From: Rutstroemia sp. NJR-2017a BVV2 | Taxonomy: Eukaryota > Ascomycota > Leotiomycetes > Helotiales > Rutstroemiaceae | NCBI GenBank assembly: GCA_002946415.1 | Contig: NJPS01000004.1 | Span: forward strand, 1,291,130 to 1,355,129 | Direction: 5' to 3' | DNA length: 64,000 nucleotides | In this document: piece by piece, positions 23,076 through 35,670 of the stretch | Layout: each line of letters starts with the position of its first letter | Numbering within the stretch: the stretch's first letter is position 1 | Position numbers and translations under genes: made by a program | The notes under the pieces: model-generated | Told to the model about the DNA's origin: nothing | Seen by the model: only the letters and a program-made list of their open reading frames with translations | Database searches by the model: none

Positions 23076-25002
23076 AGGCACTGATCATCGATTGGTGATT
23101 AATGCAGTGGTCAATGATGGAGGCTGGAATAGTCGATGTGGTGGAACAAACGCAACAAATGTATCCTGGGAGGCTCCTTTTTTTCCCGACTTGTACGATA
23201 TTCACAGCTCCTTGTTCTTTTGTCCTAAGACATGTAATTTGAAGTGGGGAGGAAGAAATAACCGCGATGAGACGAAGGAGGAGAGTCTGTGAGATGCGCT
23301 TTTTGATACCGGCTGACGTTGCCCTTGCTGGCCTTGCCCTGCTATTACTTGGTTGAATTTTCTAGTTTTCGTTTTACAAAGTTGCAAATGGTTTTCTCGA
23401 CTTCGCCGATGGTGATATGAACGTAATTTTCGTACTTATTCTACTGGGTTTGGTGTGGTATAGTCATTCAGAATTAATTTGTCCGCTACTACAAAGGACG
23501 TGTAGGGAAGCAAAGCATAGTTTGGAAAGTGTAGATAAAGACTCGTCCAGCTTCTCCATGAAAAACTTGCCCTTTTCTGTTAATGATTTTCTCATTCCTC
23601 TTTTGCATACAAATTAAATGTGAGGTGATGCGTGCTAGGTTTGAGATTTGTTAGAGAACATCATTCTCAAGAAGGATTTCTGCAAGTATTTCTAACCCAC
23701 TGCAGGTTGCATTTCTATTAAGAATATATTAAAAATCACACATTTTTCTTTCGTCTGACATCCATATATCGTTCTGCAACCGAGCCCGGAAGATGAGCAA
23801 TCCTCGGGCATTCTCCTGTATCTTCTGTGCTGCGGGGTATCGCAGCATATGTAGTTACATCCTGCCTCGTATCCTTTGCCGTCCTATCGCGAGATCGAAA
23901 ACTAAAGGATGGATGCTTCATGATGCTTAACTAGGCATCCTGCGGGGTTGATTCACAGTGCGTCGGGATTTACTTCCATAGACCCTTCGGGCCTGACAGA
24001 CAGACCGGAAAACTTGGATGTCGGGATTCTTGAGGCTTTCTCCCTGGTTGTCTTTTCGGTCCTCATGTGCGACGTGATATGTCTCTTGCGGCTGGGAGTT
24101 TTCCTGGGGGGTTGTCTTGATTTTCGTCGGTCATACGTAAGGTGCGGATTACTTGATTGCTCGAAATACATATACAGTGCGTTTTTGATCATCTACTCGT
24201 GCGTTTGGTTCATATCCATTCGTGCATCTTTTCAGCTGGATGGGATATCAATAGAACTTTGGCTCTATTTAAATAAAAAACAAGCAGCGCAATGCAAGGC
24301 AACGCAACACAATACAAATGCAATGCAATAGTGTACAATGCAGGAGTGTCTCCCTCCTTTTCTTTCCGTTTCCCACGCTTTCTTTCGTTTCTTGTCACTT
24401 CCCCTCGTCGTTTCTCTCCTTGTATCTTTTGGGTATCATGAAATATATGTATGTTTATACGATGTATGCAGTGCACCCCCATTCCGTCTGAAATCCACCA
24501 ACCAAATCCCCAGCCGGGCGATCGCCCATCCCATCCATCCATACGTCCTGAAAGATGCATATTTACATCAGGTGCGCTTTCCTTTACTCATTCAAACATC
24601 ATTCATTTGCAGGTGGAAGGAAAAAGGGAAGGCGAACATAATAGCAAGATATGAAAATGGTAATAAGATAGAGAATAGTAAAACAGATAGATAGTACAGT
24701 GTTTTGTTATACAAGATGAAAGTGTGAATGTGAAAATAGGCAATGAAAAGTGTTATACAGGTGGAAGGAAAACAGCCCAAGACCTTTTGTAAAACTCAAC
24801 CCAGAGACGTGTATAAAATGAAAGAGAAAGGAAACGAGACGCCATTAAGACCAGGAAATCCCATCATTATGTGGCATCCCATTTCGCCATACCCATTTTC
24901 ATAATCATAACCAAGGAGATAAAAGAAAGAAAAGAAAAGAACAGACGCACAGGTAAATCAACAAGGAGATGATAAGAAACATCATGATACAAAAAGAAAA
25001 GG
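23076..25002. other. Convergent intergenic region, 1.9 kb
   Basis: Between the stops of the Crp1/Mdg1-like gene and the zinc-finger factor. Only simple CAA/GCAA-rich sequence near 24,285-24,330 and A-rich tracts near 24,900-25,000 stand out. No gene supported. Confidence 0.4.
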
Positions 25003-28000
25003 TTAAAACAGCTTGCCTCTCCCTCTTTCTCGAAGACGTTTGAGAACGCCGATGCAATCGACGAGCATCATACAATGATCGCCGACACTTTCGAACTGCA
25101 GTCTAGCTCGCACGGCATCAACCACGTGTAGACTTTGTGCTCGCATCATTGCTTTATTGGATAGGAGGTCCGCCTTGTCCAGTCTCAGCATTGACTTAGC
25201 GTAAACAAGAGCTTTGAGTCTGGTCTTTTCGGAAGCTTCGTGCGATGGATTATCGATGGCTGTATCTGTGACGGGACGAAGATCATTATGGAAACGTGCA
25301 ATAGTGTTTTCACCGACTCGATGTCCAAACGCCCAGCAGATCAAGGCTGCTACATACAATGACCAATAGTGGGAGAGATCGAGATGGTCTACACCATTCC
25401 TTGCATCAGTTGATGCAAGTTGAGGATTAGATAGTGCGAACTCCAGAACTCGACAAGCGTAGTGGACAGCGGTTGCAGCAGCAGGAGAGGATGACCAGGT
25501 TCTCAGTCGCATTTGAGCTTCTCTGAATAACGACGGATGTTTGAGTTTGCTCGAAAATACCCAGGTATCACCTGTAACCGCTAGGAGGTCGTGTAAAGGT
25601 GTGTGATATAGAGCGAGATATGTGCATAGAGTCGGTGATGCTGGGAATAGAGTCTCCAACGTTCTAATTTGAAGCTGCACATCGTGAGATTGGGTGTTTT
25701 CCAGATCATTAGGATCGTCATGGTTGGGCAGTTGAGAAACTAAGGCGCAGATATGCAGTGTTTGTGTGAAGTACGAGAGCTCGGATGGGTTCTCTTGCGG
25801 AAGATATTGCTGAGCTAGATGCAGTGGTTGATTAGAAGGATTCCCGTGTCGGTTGGCGCCCCAGTCGGCCGCACTGGTTGATTTCCACATGACTTCGAGG
25901 CATGGTACGTAAAGAATGGTGTTAGTAGCGTCCGAGCACGATTTGGCTCGGCTTTGTTGGTGGCACACTGCTTGATGTATGTCAAATATGAAACAGAAGC
26001 ACAAGAGACGACGTCGCGACTCGGTGTCGACCCATTGCAACCATTCAGACTCAGCATCTTGTGTTGTGTCGAGGCTATCCATTAGGTTGTCGCCGGCAAT
26101 GCTTTCAGAGTCGTGCATTTGATATGGTGTGTTTAATAGCTAATTATGGTTAGCACGGTGCTGCAGAATAGCACATTTTCGAGTTTGTGGGTAGGATTTA
26201 CTTACTCGATTATATGTTTCTATGAACTGGCGAGATAGGCGCACAGTGGTTCTTTTGCCACGAAAGCGGATAAATATCTCTGTAAGTAATATTGCTTGAA
26301 GGGTCTGTAGTGTCCAATTAAGAGTTAAGGGGATCGTTTTAGTACAATATGCGTGTAGTTCCACGCCGTGTTTTCGAGCTTCGATGTTGTAACAGTATTG
26401 TGTGCCGATAGCGGCCATCGCAAAAGAAAGAAGAGAGTCATGATCATGCGTAAAGGTGGCGCGGTGAATGAGGGGGTATAGTTTGTCGAAATTCTCCCAA
26501 TAAGCGGAGAGATATTGATTGATGTTTGCCATCGTAGATCGAGTCGGAATGGCCATAACGGTGCCTATGTTTGTCAAAATTCCTAGTTGCTGGTTGTCCA
26601 CCAGTTCCTTCGATCTTCTATCATAGCTTGCCAATCGGGTGTCGGATACTCGCGGAGAGGACGCTGAAAATTTCTGAGCAAAATGCCTGTGATATGTTGA
26701 GGGGTGTGGATTACCCACTGATTCCATATAATAATTCCCAACAGGCACATCAAGGAGTTGCCGAGTTGGTGGCGACATCCTTGGGGGTGTGTAAGATGTC
26801 TCATAAGCTTCCATCACGGTCTCATAAGGCGGACTTCTCAAATCCTGAGGCGCGGCTGTCATACCTGAACAGACGAAACGTTAGTTTCTGTTGCTGCAAC
26901 ATGTGCTTCTTTAAGCTGAAAAACTTGACACTTACCGTGAGATGACCAGTGGGCGCCTGAGACTGGAACCGCGGACCACTCTGGAGCAGTTACTAATGAT
27001 CCAGATCGGCCTCGGGACCCCATCCGTCCTATGTGTGAGCTATCTGAATGCGTAGAGTATGTACTTTCTGAAGCAGAAGAGCACCAAGGTGAATTATCTT
27101 GTGTATATGACAAACCAGGCATCAATGGATCTTCTGGTATACGTAGAAGTGGTAGAGCGTGTTGAGCGCTGTACCCTGTGAACGGAGCAGAACCGTCCGA
27201 GTATAATGAGAAGCTGGAAACTGAACCCCTGTAGCTATCTTGGTCTGGTATTTCTGACATAGGGCGCATTGGGAACGTTGATGTCATATCGTTATAAGTA
27301 GGGGGCATACTATTCAGTGTTAGCTTTTCTGTAGCATATTTCATATCCAGGGCCGATAAACTCTTCATGACTAGACGCAATCAACCCATTTATATATATA
27401 TGGAAAAGTAACACACCTCGAGCTTGCAGCTCCTGTGGAAGAAGGAGTGTATACATCTGCATTAGTCAAAGTGCTCTGGGGGGCAGATCTCGGCTGCGAT
27501 CCACCAGGCGAGAAATTGACTGCTTGAAAGTTGCTTGTGATTGTGCTGAAACTCGTGGCTGTAACAGCACTATCACTACTTGTGGTAGTTCTCGGGGTCA
27601 TAGAGTCGCTCGGAGAGATCTGGCTAAAACCTGTAGAAACAATGTTATGCGGAGCTGGCTCAAGCTTCAGAGGTGCGCTCTCGGATGCGCTTGAAGATGC
27701 TCTGCTCCGAGGATCACTCGCTTTGTATGCCTTCTCGCCTTGTGTTTCACTGAATTCTGGTCAATCGCGGTTCAAATCATCGAAATGGTGGTACATACTG
27801 CCGATTGATATGACGTGCTAGAAGATCAGAGCGGTGGAAAGTGCGCTCACAGTCTTCGAATGTGCATGGATATGCTGGCTTTCCATGACTGAGTTTGTGT
27901 CGCCTAGAGTCCTTAAAGTCAAAACTTTGTTCTATGATAGATCTGCCAGCACCATCTAGGCATTCTCCATCATTCAAGACTTGGAATACTTCGTGTTGAG

Positions 28001-28633
28001 CATCCTAAGCATGAAATGAACGCGAGATGAAACAATGAAGGGTTCTTGATACTGCCTTCCAGCCCCACAGATTCGATAGGGAACGGAGCTTACCTGAGAT
28101 GTTCTGCTCGTGTAAAAGTCTGCCGAGGAATTAATATAGAGCAGAGTAATTTGCCAGACTGAATACCGACATACCTTTGTGGGTCTGCAGTCCTCACATG
28201 TATGAACTGGAATGCCCTTCTTCGCCCTACTGATGCGTCCCGTCACAGGCGTGTATTTGACAGGCACATCGCCCACTTGATCCATTCCTCCTCTCGAAGA
28301 TGTCTGAAGAGGGCTACCCGCCATGCTTCCTTGATTCGACCCACCAATTTGGAAGCCCGAGAAGTCCATAGCTTCTGCGGCGGCGCTGCTACGCCGTCGT
28401 GGAATAGTGGATCGCGATGTTGTCGTCTGTGTGGCCGATTTCGAGACACGGTTGGATCGACGCCGGTTGACGGATGGCTTCCCTCTGTTATCGTCAAGCT
28501 GAGGCGAAGGACTCTGTGATGAAGGATCAAGAGAAGGGCGGGAGGCTTGTTGTTGGGCAGCTTCCTTCCTTCTATAGGCTTGAGATTCAAGAGGCTCCAC
28601 ATCGACGTCCATGATGTCTTTGAGGCTCGACAT
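25003..28633 (-). CDS. C2H2 zinc-finger transcription factor with fungal_trans domain
   Basis: Seven exons: 28633-28175, 28119-28094, 27903-27799, 27749-27415, 27370-26936, 26864-26206, 26139-25003. They total 3156 nt, 1051 aa. ATG 28633 (MSSLKDIMDVDVEPL) is the first ATG in frame. An N-terminal basic Ser-rich region leads to two adjacent C2H2 fingers restored by splicing: CEDCRPTKTFTRAEHLRRHKLSH and CTFEDCERTFHRSDLLARHINRH, about residues 145-205. The recognition helix of finger 1 is encoded by a 26-nt exon. A Ser/Thr-rich linker follows, then a fungal-specific transcription factor (Fungal_trans-like) domain: YWENFDKLYPLIHRATF, GTQYCYNIEARKHG, RFRGKRTTVRLSRQF. The last join restores ETYNRLLNTPYQMHD. 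The donor at 27414 (GTGTTA) is weak and was chosen to keep the frame, so that junction is least certain. Target genes unknown. Confidence 0.85.
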
Positions 28634-29773
28634 GATGCTTATCCTCAAATTGGAAACGAAGAACGATAACCCCCCTACAACCCTGCACAGCCTTTCTAGA
28701 AATGAACAGATGCTGTCAGGGGCGGGAACTTCAGCACCAGACTTTAGTGTCGGCACTTGGAGTCTTTGGTGAGCAAAGTCTGGGATGGTGACGGTGGTTC
28801 AGGGTGTAAAGACTCTTTTTTCAAAAAAAGATGTCATGTACTTTCAATTGCCTAGAGCAATGCGCAGTAGATGCACAAAGATAGAACTTATCGCGGGGCA
28901 TTGCTGGGCTTCGTGATTATGTCTGCAAAGAAGAATGGATGGAATGAGAGGAGGAGGAGAGAATGAAAACCTGGGAAGGCTAGCCGTTGCCCATCGACCA
29001 TTGCATAAACCCATGCAAACTGCAGACCTTGTCTAAGGGCGCTTATAGAATCATCCCCCATGGCTTTTTGGATCCCGCATGTCGACTTCAGAAGTTCAGA
29101 GTGTCAGCTTCTCTCGTGGCACCCTTGACGTTGCGCTTATGGACCATGTATAAACTATCTTGTGCCCGTAAACGGATAGTTCGAGGTTATTTATGAACAT
29201 GACGATGCGTAAAAGTCACATCTTACTCATTAATATGAAGGACTATTACTGCATGGCGTTAGCACGTCTGGCTGTAGATGCAACATATCTGCACCGCTTG
29301 CATGTCTGGATGCAGGCTTCGGTGCTTGATGGTGGGATAAGAATAAACAAAAATACATAGGATATGTCTGACCAAAATAAGACGGGTGTGGTATATCTGC
29401 AGCACGCTTGCAGAAGAAGGAAAGCCATAATTCGCTGAAATGGGGTCTGCGCCTGGCCTGATAGTCTGTTAGTCCTAGATGGGGAAAAAGGGTGGATGAG
29501 CGATAGTAAGCACGGCTACACGACCAATGGACAGGCTCGACAGGGCACATTTCGTCCGATCCCCCCTGGCTCGAGTGTACCTTTTCCCCTGCAGTTGCCA
29601 TTGTGAGACCCATGCAAATACCATGCTGCCATGCTGCACTGCTGCCATGTTCTTTTCGGTGCGCCAGGTGCAGGTTGTGGTGGGTGGTTAGGTGTTCGTT
29701 CCTACAGACTTCCCAGAGAATAGAGCCCCGTCCCAGCAAAGAGCTCTGTACCTTTGTACAGCACAGAGTACAA

Positions 29774-29805
29774 GTGCGGTTGGTTGTGCGGTTGGTTGTG
29801 CGGTA
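29774..29805. repeat. GTGCGGTTGGTT tandem repeat
   Basis: A 12-bp unit present about 2.5 times in a row. Confidence 0.6.
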
Positions 29806-31064
29806 GTAGGAAAAGCTTGCGGCCCGTCCGTCAAGCCGACTTCGATGAAAGAGGACAACGGTCCTTTCAGCCCACTCTAAAATTGGAAAGCACCTTTAGA
29901 TTGCGCCTCTCCCTGAATATCACACATCCCGATTCATGACAGCTCTCTCTCATCATCAATAGAAATTCTTCGAGATGACAACGAGAGAAGAAAGATGAGG
30001 GGAGAATGCAGGACAGCTGGCGTTACGATGCTCCGAACGATGCAATTTTCTTCTCGGGGTCGCTTGCAGACGTGAACCGTCGCAGTACATGGAGGAAGAG
30101 GGCGGGGAGACGAGGGGGGGGGAAATACTGTAACACGATAATCGTGTGAGCGTGCGGGCCTTGGTAAAATACACACAATTACGCAGGATAAGTAAAAACA
30201 TGCCGATCGCGACCGCGACCTCGACCTAACTGATTAATGAGTCTGGAGCTGGAGCTGGAACTGCGTTTCCTCGCTTTCTGTTCTTCGTCATCGATCACGC
30301 GGGCGCCCTCTTCTCCCTCTTCCCCCTCTCTTCCCTGATGCGTTTCTTCTAAGATCCGGCCGACTGGTGAATGATCTTGGCTACATCCCATCGGTGCATG
30401 TTAAAAATATCATACTGTACAGTGACCTTACTCGTAGACTCTGTTGGATAACCCTGCATGGGACATCGGATTCCACTCGAGCCACTCAAATCTTGTCCCG
30501 GATGACTAGGATGAGCTTCCTGAAGTGGACACCGCACGGCGCGCACAGCGCAGAGTCAAAAATGGGCTAGGAACCAGTTCCAGTTCTTGCACCACCAAGC
30601 GAACCTGCCTCGCCTGCTTTCTAACTGTCAAAAATACGGGAACGGGTAAAAGAGCTGGTGGAGAAGGAAGGAATGGTAGCTTTGGCAAGGCCCGTAAAGG
30701 GCAAGGGAAGACCGAAGATCCAAGACATTGCGACAAGCATGCCTTCCAGGGGTATTATGCAATCAATTCTCGATGAGGTTATTTCGTTCGGATCCGCCTG
30801 TCCAAATGCCACCACTCAGAAGGGTGCTTTTCAACCGATGTTCCATAATGACCATGGCCTCACCTTACTACTCTCCCAGCATCGTCTTGTCCGGCGACAA
30901 GGACGAGATGAAAGCCAGATTCTGTGACGTGTAGTCGTATACTTCGTAGTGCAAGAATTACTGCTCGTAGCTGTGGTGTGGTATGCTTTACAGACATGAA
31001 TGGATATAGGCGCGGGACAGGTACTAGGTACGAAGTATGCTGCACTGTCGAGGTTCTCGCGCTA

Positions 31065-31112
31065 CCTAACTTAGGGGACTATGGATGATTTTCGCATGGT
31101 CCCTAAGTAAGG
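31065..31112. other. Imperfect inverted repeat (hairpin)
   Basis: The left arm (31065-31083) and right arm (31095-31112) are reverse complements apart from one bulged G, one mismatch and one T:G pair, with an 11-nt loop. No coding context. Confidence 0.6.
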
Positions 31113-32431
31113 AAAACCGAAGATTGGGGGTCGCCCGGAGTCTTTCAATCATTGGTCTATATTACGACGGGAGGCAAGCTCCCTGTACCTGCTACTCTAC
31201 CTCAGTAGATAGAATCTAGGTTTTAGGAGATATCTGCTTCGTAGCGGCCATTGATAGACGTTACGCTGGAGAAGGCTCAAAGTTGGTCGGTCCAGTGTGC
31301 TACTCGCCCTGCATACAACAGAAACGCAATGCGGCCCGCCCGGCGGCCATTGTAAGTTCGTGGATGCTCGAGTATCTGCAGTAAGTTGAAGTAGCTACGG
31401 TATAAACAATATACCGCAAACCCACGCCAACCACTACGACGGGACAGCCTACAGTACAACACAACGACCTACCGAAATGGGTTACTATACGAAGGAAGAA
31501 TTGCTATCCTATCGATCGTTGGAGATAAAGGAAACCTGAAACTGTCAAGAACCGACCGTGAGAATCACTACCAGAGCTTCGGGATTGCTTGGGGGATAGC
31601 ATCCTTTCCTTCCGGCCTCCACTGTCCACATAGGCTATAGAACGCATCTTCAAAAACATGGGATGAACGTTGACCTTCCAATGCATTTGGTTGAGAGCTT
31701 ATACTTGATTGCTGATAGGTAAATAGGGGAGGAAGTGAAGACCCGGAGGCACAGCAATGGAACTCTGATACACCAGGTGACCAGGCAATCTAGCCGATCC
31801 AAATCCTTTCCCAAAAAGATAAGGAGATCGCATCTACACCTGCAAACATTGGTCGGTACTTTGGAATCCGAAACGACTTGCATCGCGTCAAAATCGATGC
31901 CTTTCAAAAAATTCGTTGCTGATTTTTGTCAATTTAAGAGCGTTGAGCCTCTTTCATGCACAAGCCAATCAAGGACGGCAAGTTTTCATGCAGGACTGTG
32001 AAAGCCGAAGCCGACAAGACAATTTTAGACGCCTTGAACGTTCCAGAAGGACGCTGTCATGCTTTTGATCACCACCCTGCACCCTGGGTGAAAAAACACT
32101 TACAGATGCAGCAGTGCAGTAACCTACTAACCTTACCGTAGCAGCACGAAAAGTAACCAACCCCTACTTGCCGTGCCACCCCCAGTGCGGTAACCCCATC
32201 TGATCGAGATACAAAACAATGTAGCTGTAGTTGCTACTGACATCACAATGCCTTCAAAGTCCCGAGACACGAAGAAGGCAAGGATCGTGATCCTCAGCAG
32301 ACCGAACAGCTATCATACCACCATTCGTGTCTGGTCTAGCATCTGCAAAGTACAGTGACGGACAGAGAAAAAGTGGTGATGATGGTGGTGGCTTGAGCGT
32401 TGTGCTGTACCTGAATTGTTCTAATCAGGAC

Positions 32432-32479
32432 ATGCAGAAATAACCCTACAGGATGCAGAAATAACCTTACAGTATGCAG
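32432..32479. repeat. 21-bp tandem repeat
   Basis: Two 21-bp units starting at 32432 and 32453, differing by two bases, plus the first six bases of a third unit. Confidence 0.65.
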
Positions 32480-33855
32480 TTGAGAGCGTGACCCCGCGAC
32501 TCGAAGTGCAAGCTGCAAGCTGCAATGCTGTGCTGCGCCCCAACACGGGTCGTGATTTGATGGTTTATCGAGTTATAGCCTCGTCTCAAAATAGGTTTCG
32601 AGTATGTTTGATTGAAGAGGCAGGAATTTGGATGGGAAAGGAGACATTGGGATGTATTGTTGTTGCTTGTGTGCTGCATGCTGAGTAAGATCAATAGCGT
32701 GGATGTAGGGTTGCGAGGAGGCAGGCTCAGTAATGACTGAATAATACCGTCCACGGTCGGTACCTTTCTCCCCCTCTGTCCTACCCACAACTCACCTCTC
32801 GCCTGCATGGTACCTGAAACGTACTTCGATCATCACGTAAGATGGAGCAGCCCAGGAAACAAAAATCCGAAAATAGAAACAAAAAGGGCCGGCACTTCTG
32901 CAGGAGGAGGTGCAGTCCTTTGTGTCATCGTCATTGACATTCTGGCCTGGCTTCACTGCTTCGTACCGGACTACCAGCAACCAGGTGCTGCTGCGGATAT
33001 GCAGAAGATCGATCTACCCGATGATCGTATAAGTCATCATGGTGAGTGCGTTATGTACAAGTAGCCCGTCTAGAAGGCGCAGAGAAGACGGAGGGCCGAC
33101 GGACAAGGGTAGAGCTGCCGCTGCCGCTGCCGCTGCAGCTGCTGTTATACCAAGACAACATACACCATGGTTCCATCCTGTTTTTGCATGCCTTACATGG
33201 AGGCGAAAGGATTCTGTTCATGAACAGTCTGATCAGGTTGCTGTTGATCGATTTTCAATCTGAAACTGGAGCCCCCATCGACCCCTTCTAAAGTTCTGGG
33301 GGCGAGTGCTGGTGTTACCCAGCTGGTGCCCAGTACCTCAGGATTATCTTTCTGCTAAGTGGGTGACTTCCGTAGGTCCGTAGTTCCGTGGTTGATGTAG
33401 CGGCGTAGCTCCGGAAACTGCTCGACACAATCGACCAAATCAGTAGAGGTTCCAATCTCACCTTGCGTTCTTTCATTCCTTCTTGTGATTACATCTCGTA
33501 TCCTCGTAGGCAAAGACGGTTATGTTCAAACAACACAAACATCAAGCATGCTGACTAATCGCTAACCCGTCGTTGGCCGCTTCGACCCGTCCTGCTCTCT
33601 CGGAATGGATTTATCGTTTACCCCACTATCCACACGCTCGTGTGTACTCACGTCCTCATGTTCTTGATACCACGAATCTCTACAAACTTAGTCAAGAATA
33701 CCGTGCATAGCTCCAGACTATCGTCAGCGTCGATTTCACGAATCTCAACGCCCGTTCCATTAGTTTCCAAATCATATCACCCTATCCGTACTCGTATAGC
33801 GACAGCTACCTACCTCACCCCCGCAATTCAGTCGCACCAAGCTCGTAAATTAGCA

Positions 33856-35426
33856 ATGGCACCACAACTCGATGGCTACTTCAAGCAAGTAGATTCCCTA
33901 TCCGATCACTTCATAGAAAGACTTAGGAAAGCCGTTGCTATTCCATCGGTTTCTGCGGATGAGGAACGTAGACCTGATGTCGTCCGCATGGGAGAGTTCC
34001 TTGCAGAAGAGCTTACTGCTCTTGGCGCCGAAGTTCAAAAGCGTCCCTTAGGCAAGCAACCGGGCAAAGAGCATTTAGAGCTTCCTCCTGTCGTGATTGC
34101 TCGTTACGGCAACGATAAGAATAAGCGCACAATCCTTGTCTACGGCCATTACGATGTACAGCCAGCTGGCAAAGAAGACGGATGGGCGACAGAACCATTT
34201 GAACTTACCATCGATGACAAAGGACGAATGTATGGTCGAGGTAGCACGGATGATAAAGGCCCGGTACTTGGATGGTTGAATGCCATTGAGGCTCATCAAA
34301 AGGCTGGGATTGACTTCCCAGTCAATCTGTTGATGTGTTTCGAGGGGATGGAGGAATACGGTTCTGAAGGCTTAGATGATTTTATCAATGCCGAGGCTAA
34401 GAAGTTTTTTGCTGATACAGATGCCGTGTGTATTTCTGATAACTATTGGCTTGGTACGGAGAAGCCTTGTCTGACATATGGTAAGTTTTCAGGAGTCTTT
34501 CATCTTTCTAGCTTGAACAATCCGCGCTCTGTGCTAATTGTGCTCGCTATAGGTCTCCGTGGCTGTAGTTATTACTCTATCGAAATATCAGGACCTGGAC
34601 AGGATCTTCATAGCGGGGTCTTCGGAGGCACTGCCCAGGAACCCATGACGGACTTGACTCGGGTGCTTGCCAGCTTGGTTGATACGAACGGCAAAATTCA
34701 AATTCCGGGGTTGGCTGAGCTCGTTGCCCCTCTCACTGACGACGAGAAAGCATTATATGGTGACATTAGCTTCACAATGGATAACCTCCACGAATCCTTA
34801 GGCAGTCAAACTACTATACATTCTGACAAAGAGAACACTCTTATGGCACGATGGAGATATCCTTCATTATCTATTCACGGTGTCGAAGGTGCCTTCTCTC
34901 AGCCAGGAGCAAAGACTGTTATTCCAGCCAAAGTCACTGGAAAGTTCTCCATCCGAACTGTGCCAAACATGGAGCCTGAAGATGTAGACCGCCTTATCTT
35001 CAAGTATGTAGACGAACAATTCAAAAAGCTCGGCAGCAAGAACAGCATGCGGTGCTTCCTGCAGCATGCTGGAAAATGGTGGGTTGCCAGCCCGAAGCAC
35101 TGGAACTTTTCCAGTGCCGCTAAGGCTGTAGAGAGAGTCTGGGGTGTCAAGCCCGATCTTACACGCGAGGGAGGAAGGTACGTTTATTCGCCTTAACAGC
35201 TCCATCCTCTCAATATTCCATACTGATGATTTCGACTAGCATTCCCGTGACCTTAACATTCGAACAAGCAACAGGAAAGAATGTGTTACTATTGCCAATG
35301 GGCAGCTCTACTGATGCAGCGCACTCGATCAATGAAAAGCTGGACAAGAAGAACTACATTGAGGGTATCAAGCTGTTGGGTGCATATCTACATTATGTTG
35401 CTGAGGAACCCATGGTGGAACAGTAG
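33856..35426 (+). CDS. DUG1: Cys-Gly metallodipeptidase DUG1 (M20 family, CNDP-like)
   Basis: Cleaves Cys-Gly during glutathione breakdown. Exons 33856-34480, 34553-35177 and 35240-35426 (introns 72 and 62 bp) give 478 aa, the size of yeast Dug1 (about 481). Joins restore [20 protein letters not shown] and [18 protein letters not shown]. Metal-ligand and catalytic motifs are intact: GHYDVQPA (His about 98), [21 protein letters not shown], and the C-terminal [17 protein letters not shown] 33856 (MAPQLDGYF) gives the family's usual start. An in-frame ATG at 33658 with no stop between would add 66 residues without any Asp or Glu and rich in Arg, Ser and Thr, like a mitochondrial presequence. Both starts may be used. 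Confidence 0.93.
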
Positions 35427-35670
35427 GAAAAGAGCACCTGTTGAAAGTGCTAATGTTTAGCATTGCATGAAACATTCGACTTCATGCTATGTTTTATCAA
35501 TTTGAATGCGGTCAAAGATGCATTATACCAATAACTGTTTTATTCTTCGCGCATCCACGCGTTGTGCTGGTCATTCTCTATGGTCATTAACAACCGTAAC
35601 CTTAGCTTTTGTCCTACGCCCCTGTAAGCATTAATCACAGTATACGTCGCCATAACTTCATCTATTGCTC

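Larger units (their letters stand above)
28634..33657. other. 5-kb gene-free stretch between the zinc-finger factor and DUG1
   Basis: Divergent spacer with no open frame that resembles a known family and none longer than 170 codons. It contains short tandem repeats (29774-29805, 32432-32479, a GCTGCC run near 33113-33142) and a strong hairpin (31065-31112). A large promoter for the transcription factor, an unseen non-coding RNA or a poorly conserved spliced gene are all possible. Confidence 0.45.

Noticed and set aside
29230..29739. 169-codon minus-strand open frame in the 5-kb spacer
   Set aside because: Composition looks random and no family motif is seen.
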